64,000 nt of DNA, taken from NCBI RefSeq assembly GCF_015163075.1, contig NZ_JADDXU010000004.1, positions 434,001 to 498,000 of the forward strand, written 5' to 3'. Below, one piece after another: positions 35,644 through 44,229 of the stretch. This DNA is from Streptomyces justiciae. Its GTDB lineage: Bacteria > Actinomycetota > Actinomycetes > Streptomycetales > Streptomycetaceae. A program made the translations under genes and the position numbers. The notes under the pieces were generated by a model, which saw nothing but the letters and a program-made list of their open reading frames with translations, was not told where the DNA came from and did not search any database. The first letter of the stretch is position 1. Each line of letters begins with the position of its first letter.

Positions 35644-36507
35644 TCAGAGAAACGCCACTCCGACCACGGCCGTCGCCGCCAGCACCACGATCGTCAGGAC
35701 GTTGAACGTCACGTCCTGATTCCGTGAGCGCTGTTCGGCGGAGCGGTTCAGCGTGAAGTGAGCCGGGTCGGCGGGCGCGTAGTGGACGGTGACGTCACGG
35801 CCGCGCGCCTCGGCGGCATTCGGGAGCTTCTCCGTGCAGTGCGCCGTGACGACCGTGCCCTCGCGGGTGGTGAACGACACCACCGGGGTGATCGTGGTCC
35901 AGGTGTGGCCGTCGTCCTGATCGACGCTGACGTCCTTGAGGACCGCGACGACGCTTCCCTCGACTGTCTCCATCGCGGCCAGCCGGGCGACGTGGTCGTT
36001 CCTGGCGCGGATCGTCGCGGGCAGGTGTACGGCGGCGTAGACCGCCCATGGCCCGCCGAAGCCGATCAGCGCCCACGGCCATCCCCGGTCGACCGCGGCG
36101 AGGACCACCAGCCCGACGTACACCAGGAAGACGGCGAACGTCGGCCAACCGAGCCCGCGGCCGGGCTGCTCGGGGACGTTGGAGAACCGGTAGGCGTGGG
36201 GGCGGCCCCGCGGGTGGCTGACGCCGATCTCGCGGCCCTCCCACGCCACGGTGATCATCTCGCCGCGCTCACCGTCGTTCGTCACGGTGACCTGCTCGCC
36301 GGTGACCGGGTCACGGTAGGAGACGACCACCGATATCCCGCCCGTGCGCGACCCGCCGTGCCGAGGCTCTCGTACCCGCTCGATCCGTCCCGCCAGCCGG
36401 ACCGTGCGCTGCGCCTTGGTCACCCCGGCCAGCGACATCCCGTAGCCGACCAGGGCCGCCACACCCCACGCAGCGCACCACAGCAGCAGAAACCCGTCCC
36501 ACCCCAC
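35644..36507 (-). CDS. DUF3592-type membrane protein
   Basis: A 287-residue protein with a membrane helix at the N-terminus (FLLLWCAAWGVAALVGYGMS), two central helices (WPTFAVFLVYVGLVVLAAV and GWPWALIGFGGPWAVYAAV) and one at the C-terminus. Two soluble beta segments between them (AGRIERVREP onward and EGSVVAVLKDV onward) look like duplicated DUF3592 domains. GTG 36507 has GGAGG 8 nt upstream. It lies 29 bp after the next membrane-protein gene on the same strand, so the two are probably co-transcribed. Function is unknown. Confidence 0.75.
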   Translation of the reverse strand: MGWDGFLLLWCAAWGVAALVGYGMSLAGVTKAQRTVRLAGRIERVREPRHGGSRTGGISVVVSYRDPVTGEQVTVTNDGERGEMITVAWEGREIGVSHPRGRPHAYRFSNVPEQPGRGLGWPTFAVFLVYVGLVVLAAVDRGWPWALIGFGGPWAVYAAVHLPATIRARNDHVARLAAMETVEGSVVAVLKDVSVDQDDGHTWTTITPVVSFTTREGTVVTAHCTEKLPNAAEARGRDVTVHYAPADPAHFTLNRSAEQRSRNQDVTFNVLTIVVLAATAVVGVAFL

Positions 36508-36536
36508 GCGTCTTCCTCCCCGCCCCGCCGATCCCG

Positions 36537-37610
36537 TCAACTGCCGCTGCGGGACAGCACCTTGCCGTGCTCGTCCGCTTCCAGCGTTCTCGTGCCTCTG
36601 TCGCCGGTCACCACGATCCTGAGCGTGACTGAGCCGGTAACGTTTTCCGCGGTCAGCTGCCAACTGCGTCGGGAGCCCGCGCCGTTGCCGGCCTCTTCGA
36701 CCAGCGCGGGCAGGCGATCGTAGGGCAGCGACCGCGGGTCGAATCCGCTCAGGCCCTCGGGGGCGAAGACGACTGTCAGCAGGCGCTCCTGCGCGACCAG
36801 GGTGAACGCCCCGTGCCGGTCCGCGCCCTGGGTCAACGACTCGACGGCCGCGCGCAGTTCGCCCTCGTCCAGCATCGACCGGCCTGGATCGAGGGTGACC
36901 GTACCGGTCTCCGACGTCATGCTGGTCGCGAACGTCGAGGAGGAGACGGTCGGTTCGGGCGCGGCGCCGCCCTTGCCCTCGTCACGATCGAACAGGTCGG
37001 CGCGGAACAGGAGGAGCACCGCGGCCACGCCGAGCAGCAGCCCGAGCAGGGTGAGGAAACAGCCGGCGCAGCCCGCGGGGGATTCACTCCGCATGGCCGG
37101 ACCGGGCACCGAGTCCACCCGGGCACCGGCCGCCCGTTCCTCCCACTCCGGCGTCGGCCGCCGCACGATCCGCAGCTTCCAGGGCCGGTCCGGCGGATAC
37201 TCCACCACCACGATGCCGCGCGGCCGGTAGTCGGTGAGCTCGACCCGGTTGACGCTCTGCCGGACCTCGACACGGAACGCGGGGCCGTCGTCCGGTGCGA
37301 CGGACAGCTCGAACCGCGTCGGAACGTCGCTGGCCACGCCCTCGACAGCCTCCAGGCTCTCGATCACCGCGAGCGCCGTACGCGGTACGGCGGCGGCCTC
37401 CCTGGCACGGCGGGGCTGCGTGACGAGGAGGAACAGAAGCCCGGTGACCGCGGGCAGCACCAGCCCCCCGACGATCAGCGACGCCTTCCCGACGACGCAC
37501 CCGCTGACGAAGGCCGTGAGCGAAGCCCCGATCACGCCACCCGTCACGAACCCCAAGGCGTGGTCGGCGCGCGGGCCTTGGGCGGGCGGCGCGCCCGCGG
37601 TGATCGTCAT
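36537..37610 (-). CDS. Membrane protein, function unknown
   Basis: A 357-residue protein. Two N-terminal helices (FVTGGVIGASLTAFVSGCVV and GGLVLPAVTGLLFLLV) are followed by a soluble region, then a third helix at about residues 195-220 (CFLTLLGLLLGVAAVLLLF) and a Ser/Thr-rich C-terminal domain of about 130 residues that would lie outside. I do not recognise a family. ATG 37610 is the start giving a normal N-terminus. It is the first gene of the pair with the DUF3592-type protein. Confidence 0.65.
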   Translation of the reverse strand: MTITAGAPPAQGPRADHALGFVTGGVIGASLTAFVSGCVVGKASLIVGGLVLPAVTGLLFLLVTQPRRAREAAAVPRTALAVIESLEAVEGVASDVPTRFELSVAPDDGPAFRVEVRQSVNRVELTDYRPRGIVVVEYPPDRPWKLRIVRRPTPEWEERAAGARVDSVPGPAMRSESPAGCAGCFLTLLGLLLGVAAVLLLFRADLFDRDEGKGGAAPEPTVSSSTFATSMTSETGTVTLDPGRSMLDEGELRAAVESLTQGADRHGAFTLVAQERLLTVVFAPEGLSGFDPRSLPYDRLPALVEEAGNGAGSRRSWQLTAENVTGSVTLRIVVTGDRGTRTLEADEHGKVLSRSGS

Positions 37611-37953
37611 GCGCTGATTGTGCACGTGGTGGGCCACGGCCGACAGGCCTGTGGATGACCTTGCGATCACGGCGGGACCGTCGCTGGGGGCGGGTTCAAG
37701 CTATGAGTGGGCGGAGGCCGAGATGGGCCGCTTCGAGGTCGACGAGGCGCTCCGCGGCGGCCACGCACAACGCCGAGCCGGCAGGCGGCTGGGCCCGCAT
37801 GACCGCCGAGGGCTCCACCGCGGTCACGTCGCGATGGGCGGGCTCGTGGGCTCCACGAGGCCCGCCTCTTTTGCCCGGCCCCACAGCGATGAGTTCTGCC
37901 GTGGCGTCCCGTCTGAATCTGCGTACCCGCTCCACCGCACCCAGGAGAGCACC
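37611..37953. other. Intergenic stretch without a convincing gene
   Basis: These 343 bases separate the membrane-protein gene from the DHFR remnant. Short open frames exist on both strands, for example one on the minus strand ending AERLVDLEAAHLGLRPLIA, but none has a recognisable domain or good ribosome site. I see no RNA gene or repeat here. Confidence 0.4.
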
Positions 37954-38202
37954 ATGACCGTCACCTACGCCTTCGACGTCTTTTCCACCCTCGACGGCTA
38001 CGGCACCACCAGCGGTGGCGAGGTACTGGGCCGGAGGAGTCTGGACCGGGTCCAGGTCACGCTCTTCCCCGTGATCACCGGCCGGACCGGCGGTCTTCCG
38101 GTCTTCCGAGGCGCGGCCGACTTCGACCTCGAAATCCTCGACAGCCGCACGCTCGACGGCAACATCCAGGAACTGATCTACCGGCCCACCCTGCACGCCT
38201 GA
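37954..38202 (+). pseudogene. DHFR-family protein with internal deletion
   Basis: An intact ribosome site (AGGAG) and ATG start 82 residues that read MTVTYAFDVFSTLDGYGTTS and then jump to SLDRVQVTLFPVITGRTG and the normal C-terminal end (DFDLEILDSRTLDG, QELIYRPTLH). In RibD/DHFR-like actinobacterial proteins these two ends are about 100 residues further apart, so an in-frame internal deletion has removed the core of the nucleotide-binding fold. It can be translated but is very unlikely to be active. An intact relative lies at 44230. Confidence 0.75.
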
Positions 38203-38406
38203 AGCGGCCGCGGCAGCCGAGCGGCCCCGCCGGGAACACCCGCTCCTGTCGGCGCGGTTGCACCGACCGAGGGACCGGCGCCGCCCGGACGGGGAACACG
38301 GGGACCACGAGGTCGTCCGCCCCACCAGGAGCCGGACCCCAGAACGGCGGCGAATCCGCCGCACTGCTTGGATGATCCACACATATTTCTCCAGGAGGAC
38401 ACCTTC

Positions 38407-39240
38407 ATGACCGACCGGCCCTTGACGCTCATGGCAGTGCACGCCCACCCCGACGACGAGGCCACCGGGACCGGGGGAGTCCTGGCGCGGTATGCGGCGG
38501 AAGGAATCCGCACGGTGCTCGTCACCTGTACCGACGGCAGTTGCGGTGACGGACCGGGGGGCGTGAAGCCGGGCGATCCCGGGCACGATCCGGCGGCGGT
38601 CGCCGAGATGCGCCGCCAGGAACTCGCGGCGAGCTGCGAGGTCCTGAAGGTCAGCGACCTGGAGCTGCTGGACTACGCCGACTCCGGAATGATGGGCTGG
38701 CCGAGCAACGACGCCCCGGGATCGTTCTGGCAGACCCCGGTCGAGGAAGGCGCAGCCCGGCTCGCGGAACTCATGCGGCATTACCAGCCCGACGTGGTCG
38801 TCACCTATGACGAGAACGGTTTCTACGGCCACCCCGACCACATCCAGGCCCACCGCATCACCATGGCGGCGCTGGAGATGACCGAGCTGACACCGAAGGT
38901 GTACTGGACGACGGCGCCGCACTCGATGATGCAGCGGTTCGGCGAGATCATGCGCGAGTTCGGTGCGGACATGCCGGAGCCGGACCCCGAGGAGGCCGCC
39001 GCGCTCGCCGAGATCGGTCTGCCCGACGACGAGATCACCACGTGGGTGGACACGACCGGGTTCAGCGACCAGAAGTTCGACGCCCTGGCCGCGCACGCCA
39101 GCCAGGGCGAGAACATCTTCTTCCTCAGGTTGGGCAAGGAGAGGTTCGGCGAGTTGATGGGCATGGAGACCTTCGTCCGGGTCCGGGACACCACCGGGGC
39201 GGCCGTACCGGAGAACGATCTTTTCGCCGGGCTGCGCTGA
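38407..39240 (+). CDS. PIG-L/LmbE-family deacetylase (Mca/MshB-like)
   Basis: A 277-residue zinc deacetylase of the GlcNAc-PI de-N-acetylase family. The first metal motif AHPDDE is at residues 13-18, and the second, HPDHIQAH, is near residue 145 (GFYGHPDHIQAH). In actinobacteria this family includes MshB and Mca of mycothiol metabolism; the length and the GVLARYAAEG region fit, but other PIG-L enzymes cannot be excluded. GGAGG lies before ATG 38407. It appears to be monocistronic. Confidence 0.85.
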   Translation: MTDRPLTLMAVHAHPDDEATGTGGVLARYAAEGIRTVLVTCTDGSCGDGPGGVKPGDPGHDPAAVAEMRRQELAASCEVLKVSDLELLDYADSGMMGWPSNDAPGSFWQTPVEEGAARLAELMRHYQPDVVVTYDENGFYGHPDHIQAHRITMAALEMTELTPKVYWTTAPHSMMQRFGEIMREFGADMPEPDPEEAAALAEIGLPDDEITTWVDTTGFSDQKFDALAAHASQGENIFFLRLGKERFGELMGMETFVRVRDTTGAAVPENDLFAGLR

Positions 39241-39341
39241 TCCGCCCGCCCTCCCTTCGAGAAGCGCTGCCGCCGCGCCGGTCCGGTCCGTTGTGGTGGG
39301 AGGTAGCTTGGTGGAGAAGGCCTTCGAGGGAGGGCGATGGG

Positions 39342-39779
39342 ATGCCATGGTTCGTATGGCTGCTCCTTGCCGCGGCGCTGGGCGTCGCGGAGTTCTTCAC
39401 CCTGACACTGGTCCTGGGGCTGTTCGCGGGCGCGGCACTCGTCGCCGCCGTCGTCGCCGGTGTGGGCGTCGGCACCCTCGGACAGCTCGTGGCGCTCGGC
39501 GCGACGGCGGCGGCGGGTCTGCTCCTCGCCCGCCCCGCCGCCCTGCGGTACATGGCACAGCCGCCGGTGATGCGTGACGGCACCGACGCGCTGATCGGCA
39601 GACGCGCCGAGGTCGTGCAGGAGGTCACCGCGACCCGTGGCCTGGTCAAACTCGGCGGCGAGGAATGGACCGCGCGGGCCTTCGACGAGAGTCATGTGAT
39701 CCCGGTGGGGGCCCTGGTCGACGTCATGGAGATCCAGGGCGCCACCGCTGTCGTCTACCCTCGCGAGCTTCTTCCCTGA
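39342..39779 (+). CDS. NfeD-like membrane protein
   Basis: A 145-residue protein. Two or three N-terminal helices (VWLLLAAALGVAEFFTLTLV, then GLFAGAALVAAVVAGVG) are followed by an OB-fold domain (ALIGRRAEVVQEVTATRGLV to the end), the short NfeD layout. GAGGGAGG precedes ATG 39342. The SPFH gene begins 29 bp downstream; NfeD and SPFH proteins are a well-known functional pair in membrane microdomain organisation and quality control. Confidence 0.82.
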   Translation: MPWFVWLLLAAALGVAEFFTLTLVLGLFAGAALVAAVVAGVGVGTLGQLVALGATAAAGLLLARPAALRYMAQPPVMRDGTDALIGRRAEVVQEVTATRGLVKLGGEEWTARAFDESHVIPVGALVDVMEIQGATAVVYPRELLP

Positions 39780-39808
39780 GCGGCTGAACGCAGAGCTATG
39801 GAGGCACT

Positions 39809-40870
39809 GTGGAACCAGTTGTCATCAGCATCGTCGTGGCGGCCATCGTCATCGTCTTCCTCGTCGCCTCCACGGTGCGGATCGTCCCGCAGGCGCGCCG
39901 CTACAACATCGAGCGGTTCGGCCGGTACCGGCGCACCCTCCAACCGGGGCTGAACCTGGTGCTGCCGATGGCGGACCGCATCAACACCAAACTCGACGTG
40001 CGGGAGCAGGTCTATTCGTCCGACCCGCGGCCGGTCATCACCGAGGACAACCTCGTGGTGAACATCGACACCGTGCTCTACTACCAGATCACCGATCCGC
40101 GGGCGGCGGCCTACGAGGTCGCCGACTATCTGCAGGCGATCGACCAGCTCACCGTGACCACGCTGCGGAACGTCATCGGCAGCATGGACCTGGAGGAGAC
40201 GCTCACCTCGCGCGAGGAGATCAACTCCCGGCTGCGGGCCGTCCTCGACGACGCCACCGGCAAGTGGGGCATCCGGGTCAACCGCGTGGAGATCAAGGCC
40301 ATCGACCCTCCGCACACCATCAAGGAGGCGATGGAGAAGCAGATGCGGGCCGAGCGGGACAAGCGCGCGGCCATCCTGCACGCCGAAGGGGAGCGGCAGG
40401 CCAAGATCCTGACCGCGGAGGGCACGAAACAGAAGGACATCCTGGAGGCGCAGGGCGCCCAGCAGGCCATGATCCTGCGGGCGGACGGCGAGGCGAAGGC
40501 GGTGGAGCTCGTCTTCCAGGCCGTGCACCGCAACAACGCCGACCCGAAGGTCCTCGCCTACAAGTACCTGGAGACGTTGCCGCATCTGGCGAGCAGCGAC
40601 AACAACACGTTCTGGGTGATCCCGGGGGAGCTGACCGAGGCGGTACGGACCGTCACCCGTGCCTTCGGAGACGGGGCCCCGACGGCTCCCGCTCCCTCCG
40701 CGGAAGCACCGGACGAGGCTCGCAGCCCCGAGCTCGAGGCGGGCTCGTCGGTGCTGCGCGACGCCGCCGCGGCCGCCGACGAGGCCGAGAAACAGGCCGC
40801 CGCGGCGGTGAGCGACGCCAAGGCGGAGGCCGAGGCCGCGCAGTCGCCGCAGGTGCCGCGCCGGGCGTAG
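39809..40870 (+). CDS. SPFH/Band 7 (stomatin-like) membrane protein
   Basis: A 353-residue SPFH protein. The N-terminal helix is VVISIVVAAIVIVFLVAST, followed by the Band 7 domain (VPQARRYNIERFGRY, then PRPVITEDNLVVNIDTVLYY). A long charged coiled coil (MEKQMRAERDKRAAILHAEG onward) spans about residues 170-240 and the tail is Ala/Glu-rich. It resembles QmcA/stomatin. It starts at GTG with GGAGG 4 nt upstream and lies just after the NfeD-like gene, so the two likely work as one membrane complex. Confidence 0.87.
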   Translation: MEPVVISIVVAAIVIVFLVASTVRIVPQARRYNIERFGRYRRTLQPGLNLVLPMADRINTKLDVREQVYSSDPRPVITEDNLVVNIDTVLYYQITDPRAAAYEVADYLQAIDQLTVTTLRNVIGSMDLEETLTSREEINSRLRAVLDDATGKWGIRVNRVEIKAIDPPHTIKEAMEKQMRAERDKRAAILHAEGERQAKILTAEGTKQKDILEAQGAQQAMILRADGEAKAVELVFQAVHRNNADPKVLAYKYLETLPHLASSDNNTFWVIPGELTEAVRTVTRAFGDGAPTAPAPSAEAPDEARSPELEAGSSVLRDAAAAADEAEKQAAAAVSDAKAEAEAAQSPQVPRRA

Positions 40871-40984
40871 CGGTACGGCGGCCGAGCGCGGCCGGCCCGG
40901 GAATGTACTGCCGGGGAGGTGCGTTACAGACACTGCATGACATGACCGGGTCAATCGACTCGGTGATGGTGGAAGGAGAACCTC

Positions 40985-41149
40985 ATGGCACGCAGCACCG
41001 CGCGGCCCGTGGTCAAGCTCAGGTCGACAGCCGGTACCGGAGTGACCTACGTGACCCGCAAGAGCCGTCTGAACGACCCCGACCGGCTCGTCCTGCGCAA
41101 GTACGACTCGGTGGCCGGCCGGCACCTGCTGTTCCGCGAAGAACGATGA
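40985..41149 (+). CDS. rpmG: 50S ribosomal protein L33, cysteine-free form
   Basis: A 54-residue L33 ([19 protein letters not shown] at the start, ending [10 protein letters not shown]). It has no cysteines, so it is the zinc-independent C- form. AAGGAG lies 7 nt upstream of ATG. In Streptomyces and other bacteria such paralogues replace zinc-binding copies under zinc shortage, usually under Zur. It is the first of three ribosomal genes spaced 46 and 38 bp apart. I found no convincing Zur box in the preceding 114 bp. Confidence 0.9.
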   Translation: MARSTARPVVKLRSTAGTGVTYVTRKSRLNDPDRLVLRKYDSVAGRHLLFREER

Positions 41150-41195
41150 CCACCGCCTCGGCCGCCGACCGAGGCACACGAAGGAGGCACCACCC

Positions 41196-41456
41196 ATGAG
41201 GCCCGGCATCCACCCCGTCTCCCGCCCCGTCGTCTTCCGCGACCGCGCGGCAGGCTTCCGACTGCTCACCCGCTCCACCCTCGACGCACGGGACACCGTC
41301 GAGTGGGAGGACGGCATCACGTACCCGGTCGTCGACGTGGACATCTCGTCCGCGAGCCACCCGTTCTACACCGGCACCTCGCGGGTCGTGGACACCGCGG
41401 GCCGGGTGGAGCGCTTCGAGCGGCGCTACGGCCGTACGGCCGCCGCCCGTCACTGA
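41196..41456 (+). CDS. rpmE2: 50S ribosomal protein L31 type B
   Basis: An 86-residue L31 of the longer type B form ([20 protein letters not shown], then [29 protein letters not shown]). The type A zinc-binding cysteines are absent. AAGGAGG lies 8 nt before ATG. It sits between the cysteine-free L33 and L36 genes, consistent with a zinc-sparing ribosomal operon. Confidence 0.92.
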   Translation: MRPGIHPVSRPVVFRDRAAGFRLLTRSTLDARDTVEWEDGITYPVVDVDISSASHPFYTGTSRVVDTAGRVERFERRYGRTAAARH

Positions 41457-41494
41457 CGCCGCCCAAGCCCCCCACCCACTGGAAGGAGACCACT

Positions 41495-41617
41495 GTGAAG
41501 GTGCGCAATTCCCTTCGCTCACTGAAGGCCAAGCCCGGAGCCCAGGTGGTCCGCCGGCGCGGGGTGACCTTCGTGATTAACAAGAAGGACCCCCGCTTCA
41601 AGGCCCGCCAGGGCTGA
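41495..41617 (+). CDS. rpmJ: 50S ribosomal protein L36, cysteine-free form
   Basis: A 40-residue L36 ([20 protein letters not shown], then [17 protein letters not shown]). The zinc-ligand Cys/His set of the classical L36 is missing. GTG start with GGAAGGAG 7 nt upstream. Last gene of the cluster; a strong hairpin follows 22 bp later. Confidence 0.9.
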   Translation: MKVRNSLRSLKAKPGAQVVRRRGVTFVINKKDPRFKARQG

Positions 41618-41639
41618 CGTCCCAGCAGGCCGCATCACA

Positions 41640-41673
41640 GCAGCCCGGCACCGCAACGGTGGTGCCGGGCTGC
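41640..41673. terminator. Terminator after ribosomal cluster
   Basis: GCAGCCCGGCACC (41640-41652) pairs fully with GGTGCCGGGCTGC (41661-41673) across an 8-nt loop. It lies between the L36 stop and the convergent phosphotransferase stop and can serve both. Confidence 0.75.
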
Positions 41674-41699
41674 GCTGTTGCCGGGGAGAGACGCCCGCT

Positions 41700-42599
41700 T
41701 CAGACGCCCTTCAGGACCCGATCAAGTGCCGCCCGGCCCACAGGTCCCCAGTGCGGCTTGCCGCCGGGAAGACCCCGATCTCCGTTCTGTCCCATGAGCA
41801 TCAGGAAGAGGCACTTCATCGCGGCCAGGCCGCGGGCGCGCCGGATCGCCGCGTCGTCGGCACGCGCGTACGCGTCGAAGAACCGTGCAGCCGCACCCGC
41901 GGGCAGCAGCACCCATGCGGCGGCGAGGTCCCACGCCGGATCGCCGGCGAACATGTCACCGAAGTCGACGATGCCCGAGAGCGTTCCCTCCGAGACGACG
42001 ACGTTCGCGGGATGGAGGTCGCCGTGCACCCACACGGCCGGGCCCTCCCACGCCGGAGCCGCGACGGCGTCGTCCCAGACGGCCCGCACTTCGGCAGCGA
42101 GGTCGTCCTCAAGGGCCACGGCCTGGAGGAAGTTCTCGAAGCCGTCCGTGCAGTTCCTGGGATGGGCGCCGCGGTCCCTGGCGATCGGCGCATCGGCGGG
42201 CGCCTCCACATGCAGCGCCCGAAGGAAGCCCGCCAAGGTGTCGGCCGCGTGGGCGCCGCGGCTGATCGAGCCGTGGTCCAGCGGCTCGCCGGGAACCCAC
42301 GTCATCACGGTCCAGTGCTTCGGGAACCGCGCGGACGGCTCGCCGAACCGCACCGGAGTCGGCACCGGCAGCGGCAGCCGCGGGGCCAGCACGGGCAGCC
42401 ACCGCCGCTCCTTGAGCTGGAGCTCCGGGGTGGGGTCCATGCGCTGCATCCGTACGGCCAACTCGTCCCCGAGGCGCCACATCTGGTTCCCCCAGCCGCC
42501 CGCCACCTCGCGGACGGCCAGCCCCGCGAGGTCCGGATGCTGCTCCCGCAGCAGGTCGCGGACCAGGTCCGCGGTGATCTCGATCTCCGTGTCGGTCAT
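41700..42599 (-). CDS. Aminoglycoside phosphotransferase-like kinase
   Basis: A 299-residue APH-fold protein. The N-terminal lobe carries the Gly-rich AGGWGNQMWRLGDELAVRMQ region; the catalytic Brenner motif is VHGDLHPANVVV near residue 190 (Asp base, Asn metal ligand), and the metal-binding IVDFGDMFAGDPAWDLA follows. The family includes antibiotic kinases as well as kinases of small metabolites, so no drug substrate is implied. ATG 42599 starts a normal N-terminus. The gene stands alone and is divergent from a VOC protein. Confidence 0.83.
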   Translation of the reverse strand: MTDTEIEITADLVRDLLREQHPDLAGLAVREVAGGWGNQMWRLGDELAVRMQRMDPTPELQLKERRWLPVLAPRLPLPVPTPVRFGEPSARFPKHWTVMTWVPGEPLDHGSISRGAHAADTLAGFLRALHVEAPADAPIARDRGAHPRNCTDGFENFLQAVALEDDLAAEVRAVWDDAVAAPAWEGPAVWVHGDLHPANVVVSEGTLSGIVDFGDMFAGDPAWDLAAAWVLLPAGAAARFFDAYARADDAAIRRARGLAAMKCLFLMLMGQNGDRGLPGGKPHWGPVGRAALDRVLKGV

Positions 42600-42776
42600 G
42601 CGAACCGACAGTACCGAGACGGCACGCGGAGCGGCGCCCGCTCTCCGGAACGGCCGACCGCACGTGACTATGGTCGGCGAAAAGACCGGCTGCGGATGTC
42701 GAGAACGTGTCACCGGCTCCGTCCCAGGGACATCAGCGGCCACCACCGGCCGCACGACGAAGGAGGAGGAACCGTC

Positions 42777-43217
42777 ATGGCGATTCAGCGGATGGACAAC
42801 GTCGGCATCGTCGTCGAGGACATGGACGCCGCCATCGCGTTCTTCGTGGAACTCGGCATGGAGCTGGAGGGCCGGGCGGAGGTCGAGGGCCTCTTCGCCG
42901 ACCAGTGCACCGGACTCGACGGCGTCCGCTGCGACATCGCGATGGTGCGAACCCCGGACGGTCACGGCCGACTCGAGCTGGCGAAGTACCGCAACCCGGC
43001 AGTGATCAGCGACGGGCCGCGCAACCGGCCGCACAACGTTCTGGGCACGCATCGCGTGATGTTCGCCGTCGACGACATCGAGGACACCGTCGCCCGCCTG
43101 CGCCCGCACGGCGCCGAACTCCTCGGTGAGATCGCCCGGTACGAGGACAGCTACCTGCTCTGCTACGTCCGCGGCCCCGAGGGGATCATCGTGGGCCTGG
43201 CCCAGCAACTGGGCTGA
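42777..43217 (+). CDS. VOC-superfamily (glyoxalase-like) protein
   Basis: A 146-residue vicinal-oxygen-chelate protein. Two beta-alpha-beta-beta-beta units start at MDNVGIVVEDMDAAIAFFVE and HRVMFAVDDIEDTVARLRPH. Likely metal or ligand positions include the Glu in GRLELAKY and the C-terminal Glu in GPEGIIVGL. AAGGAGGAGGAAC precedes ATG. The substrate is unknown. Such proteins are often misnamed glyoxalase I; the sequence does not support that specifically. Confidence 0.85.
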   Translation: MAIQRMDNVGIVVEDMDAAIAFFVELGMELEGRAEVEGLFADQCTGLDGVRCDIAMVRTPDGHGRLELAKYRNPAVISDGPRNRPHNVLGTHRVMFAVDDIEDTVARLRPHGAELLGEIARYEDSYLLCYVRGPEGIIVGLAQQLG

Positions 43218-43235
43218 ACCCTCCGGCGCCGCTGC

Positions 43236-44084
43236 TCAGGCTTCGTCGGGCCGCCACAGCCAGCGCAGGGCGTCGGGGAGCAGCACGCCGCCGTGGTTGG
43301 GGCTGTGGCCGCCGTCGCCCAGGACGAGCCGGAAGTCGTATCCGGCCTCGGCGAGCGCGGCCGCGACGCGCAGGTTGTGGGCCAGCCAGTTCGCCTCCGG
43401 TTCGTTCCAGCGCAGGTCGCGATGGCCGGCTTGGAGGAAGACGCGCAGCGGCTTGCGGGGAGTGCGGGGGATCAGCTCGGGGTAGGGGTTGCCGCCGGGC
43501 ATCTGCGCGAAGCTGGACAGGTAGCCGATGACGCGGCGGAACCTGTCCGGGTGCAGCCATGCCGCGGTGAAGGCGCAGTTGCCGCCGCTGCTGCCCCCGC
43601 AGATGCCCCACCGGTCGGGATCCGCGGCGATCGCGAACCGCCGCGTGACCTCGGGGACGATCTCGTCCAGGAGGAAACGGGCGTAGCGGTCGTCGAAGGC
43701 GTCGTACTCGGTGTTGCGGTTCTTCGGGTTCTCACGGTCGGGGAAGACACCGGGGTCGACGAACACGCCGATGGTGACCGGGAGTTCGCCGCGATGCACG
43801 AGATTGTCCAGGACGATCCCGCCGCGGACCTCTCCGTCGGGGTCCAGGTACCACCAGCCGTCCTGGAACACCATCAGCGACGCCGGTTGCGCGGGGTCGT
43901 AAGCGGCGGGCACATGGACCCAGAACTTCCGGGACGTGCCCGGGTAGATCGCGCTGTCGTTCCAGTCGAACTCGAGTGTCTCGCCGGCCGGCACGCCGGG
44001 CGGGACGGCCGAGTCGGGGCCGTGGGCGTAGCGGACGTCCGACTGGTCGACCGGAAGCGGCTGGTAGGGCACCTCGATGGTCAC
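43236..44084 (-). CDS. Esterase of the enterochelin-esterase (Fes) type
   Basis: An alpha/beta hydrolase of about 282 residues. The nucleophile Ser lies in GICGGSSGGNCAFTAAW; FVDPGVFPDRENPKNRNTEY and LQAGHRDLRWNEPEANW are typical of the Fes/putative esterase family, and the likely catalytic His is in GDGGHSPNHGG. No signal peptide, so it is cytoplasmic. The start is uncertain: GTG 44084 gives a family-like N-terminus (VTIEVPYQPL) with a weak ribosome site; ATG 44120 is the alternative. No siderophore genes are nearby, so the substrate is open. Confidence 0.78.
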   Translation of the reverse strand: MTIEVPYQPLPVDQSDVRYAHGPDSAVPPGVPAGETLEFDWNDSAIYPGTSRKFWVHVPAAYDPAQPASLMVFQDGWWYLDPDGEVRGGIVLDNLVHRGELPVTIGVFVDPGVFPDRENPKNRNTEYDAFDDRYARFLLDEIVPEVTRRFAIAADPDRWGICGGSSGGNCAFTAAWLHPDRFRRVIGYLSSFAQMPGGNPYPELIPRTPRKPLRVFLQAGHRDLRWNEPEANWLAHNLRVAAALAEAGYDFRLVLGDGGHSPNHGGVLLPDALRWLWRPDEA

Positions 44085-44229
44085 GCGGGCCAACCTAGGA
44101 GAGATCACGAGCCCTCTCAAACGGGTTTGGCGATGTCGAAGAATGCGGAGTGGCTCCGACGTCTCCTGCGGAAGGGTTCCCGGGAGGATGCGGGGGCCGT
44201 AGACGCGCGAGACCCCGAAGGGGGCAGCT

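Noticed and set aside
36637..36649. GGTAACGTTTTCC as another LacI-type operator
   Set aside because: It lies inside a coding region far from any start codon and lacks symmetry in the arms.
40871..40984. A Zur box before the cysteine-free L33 gene
   Set aside because: The closest stretch, ATGACCGGGTCAAT, has the wrong core and spacing for a Zur box.
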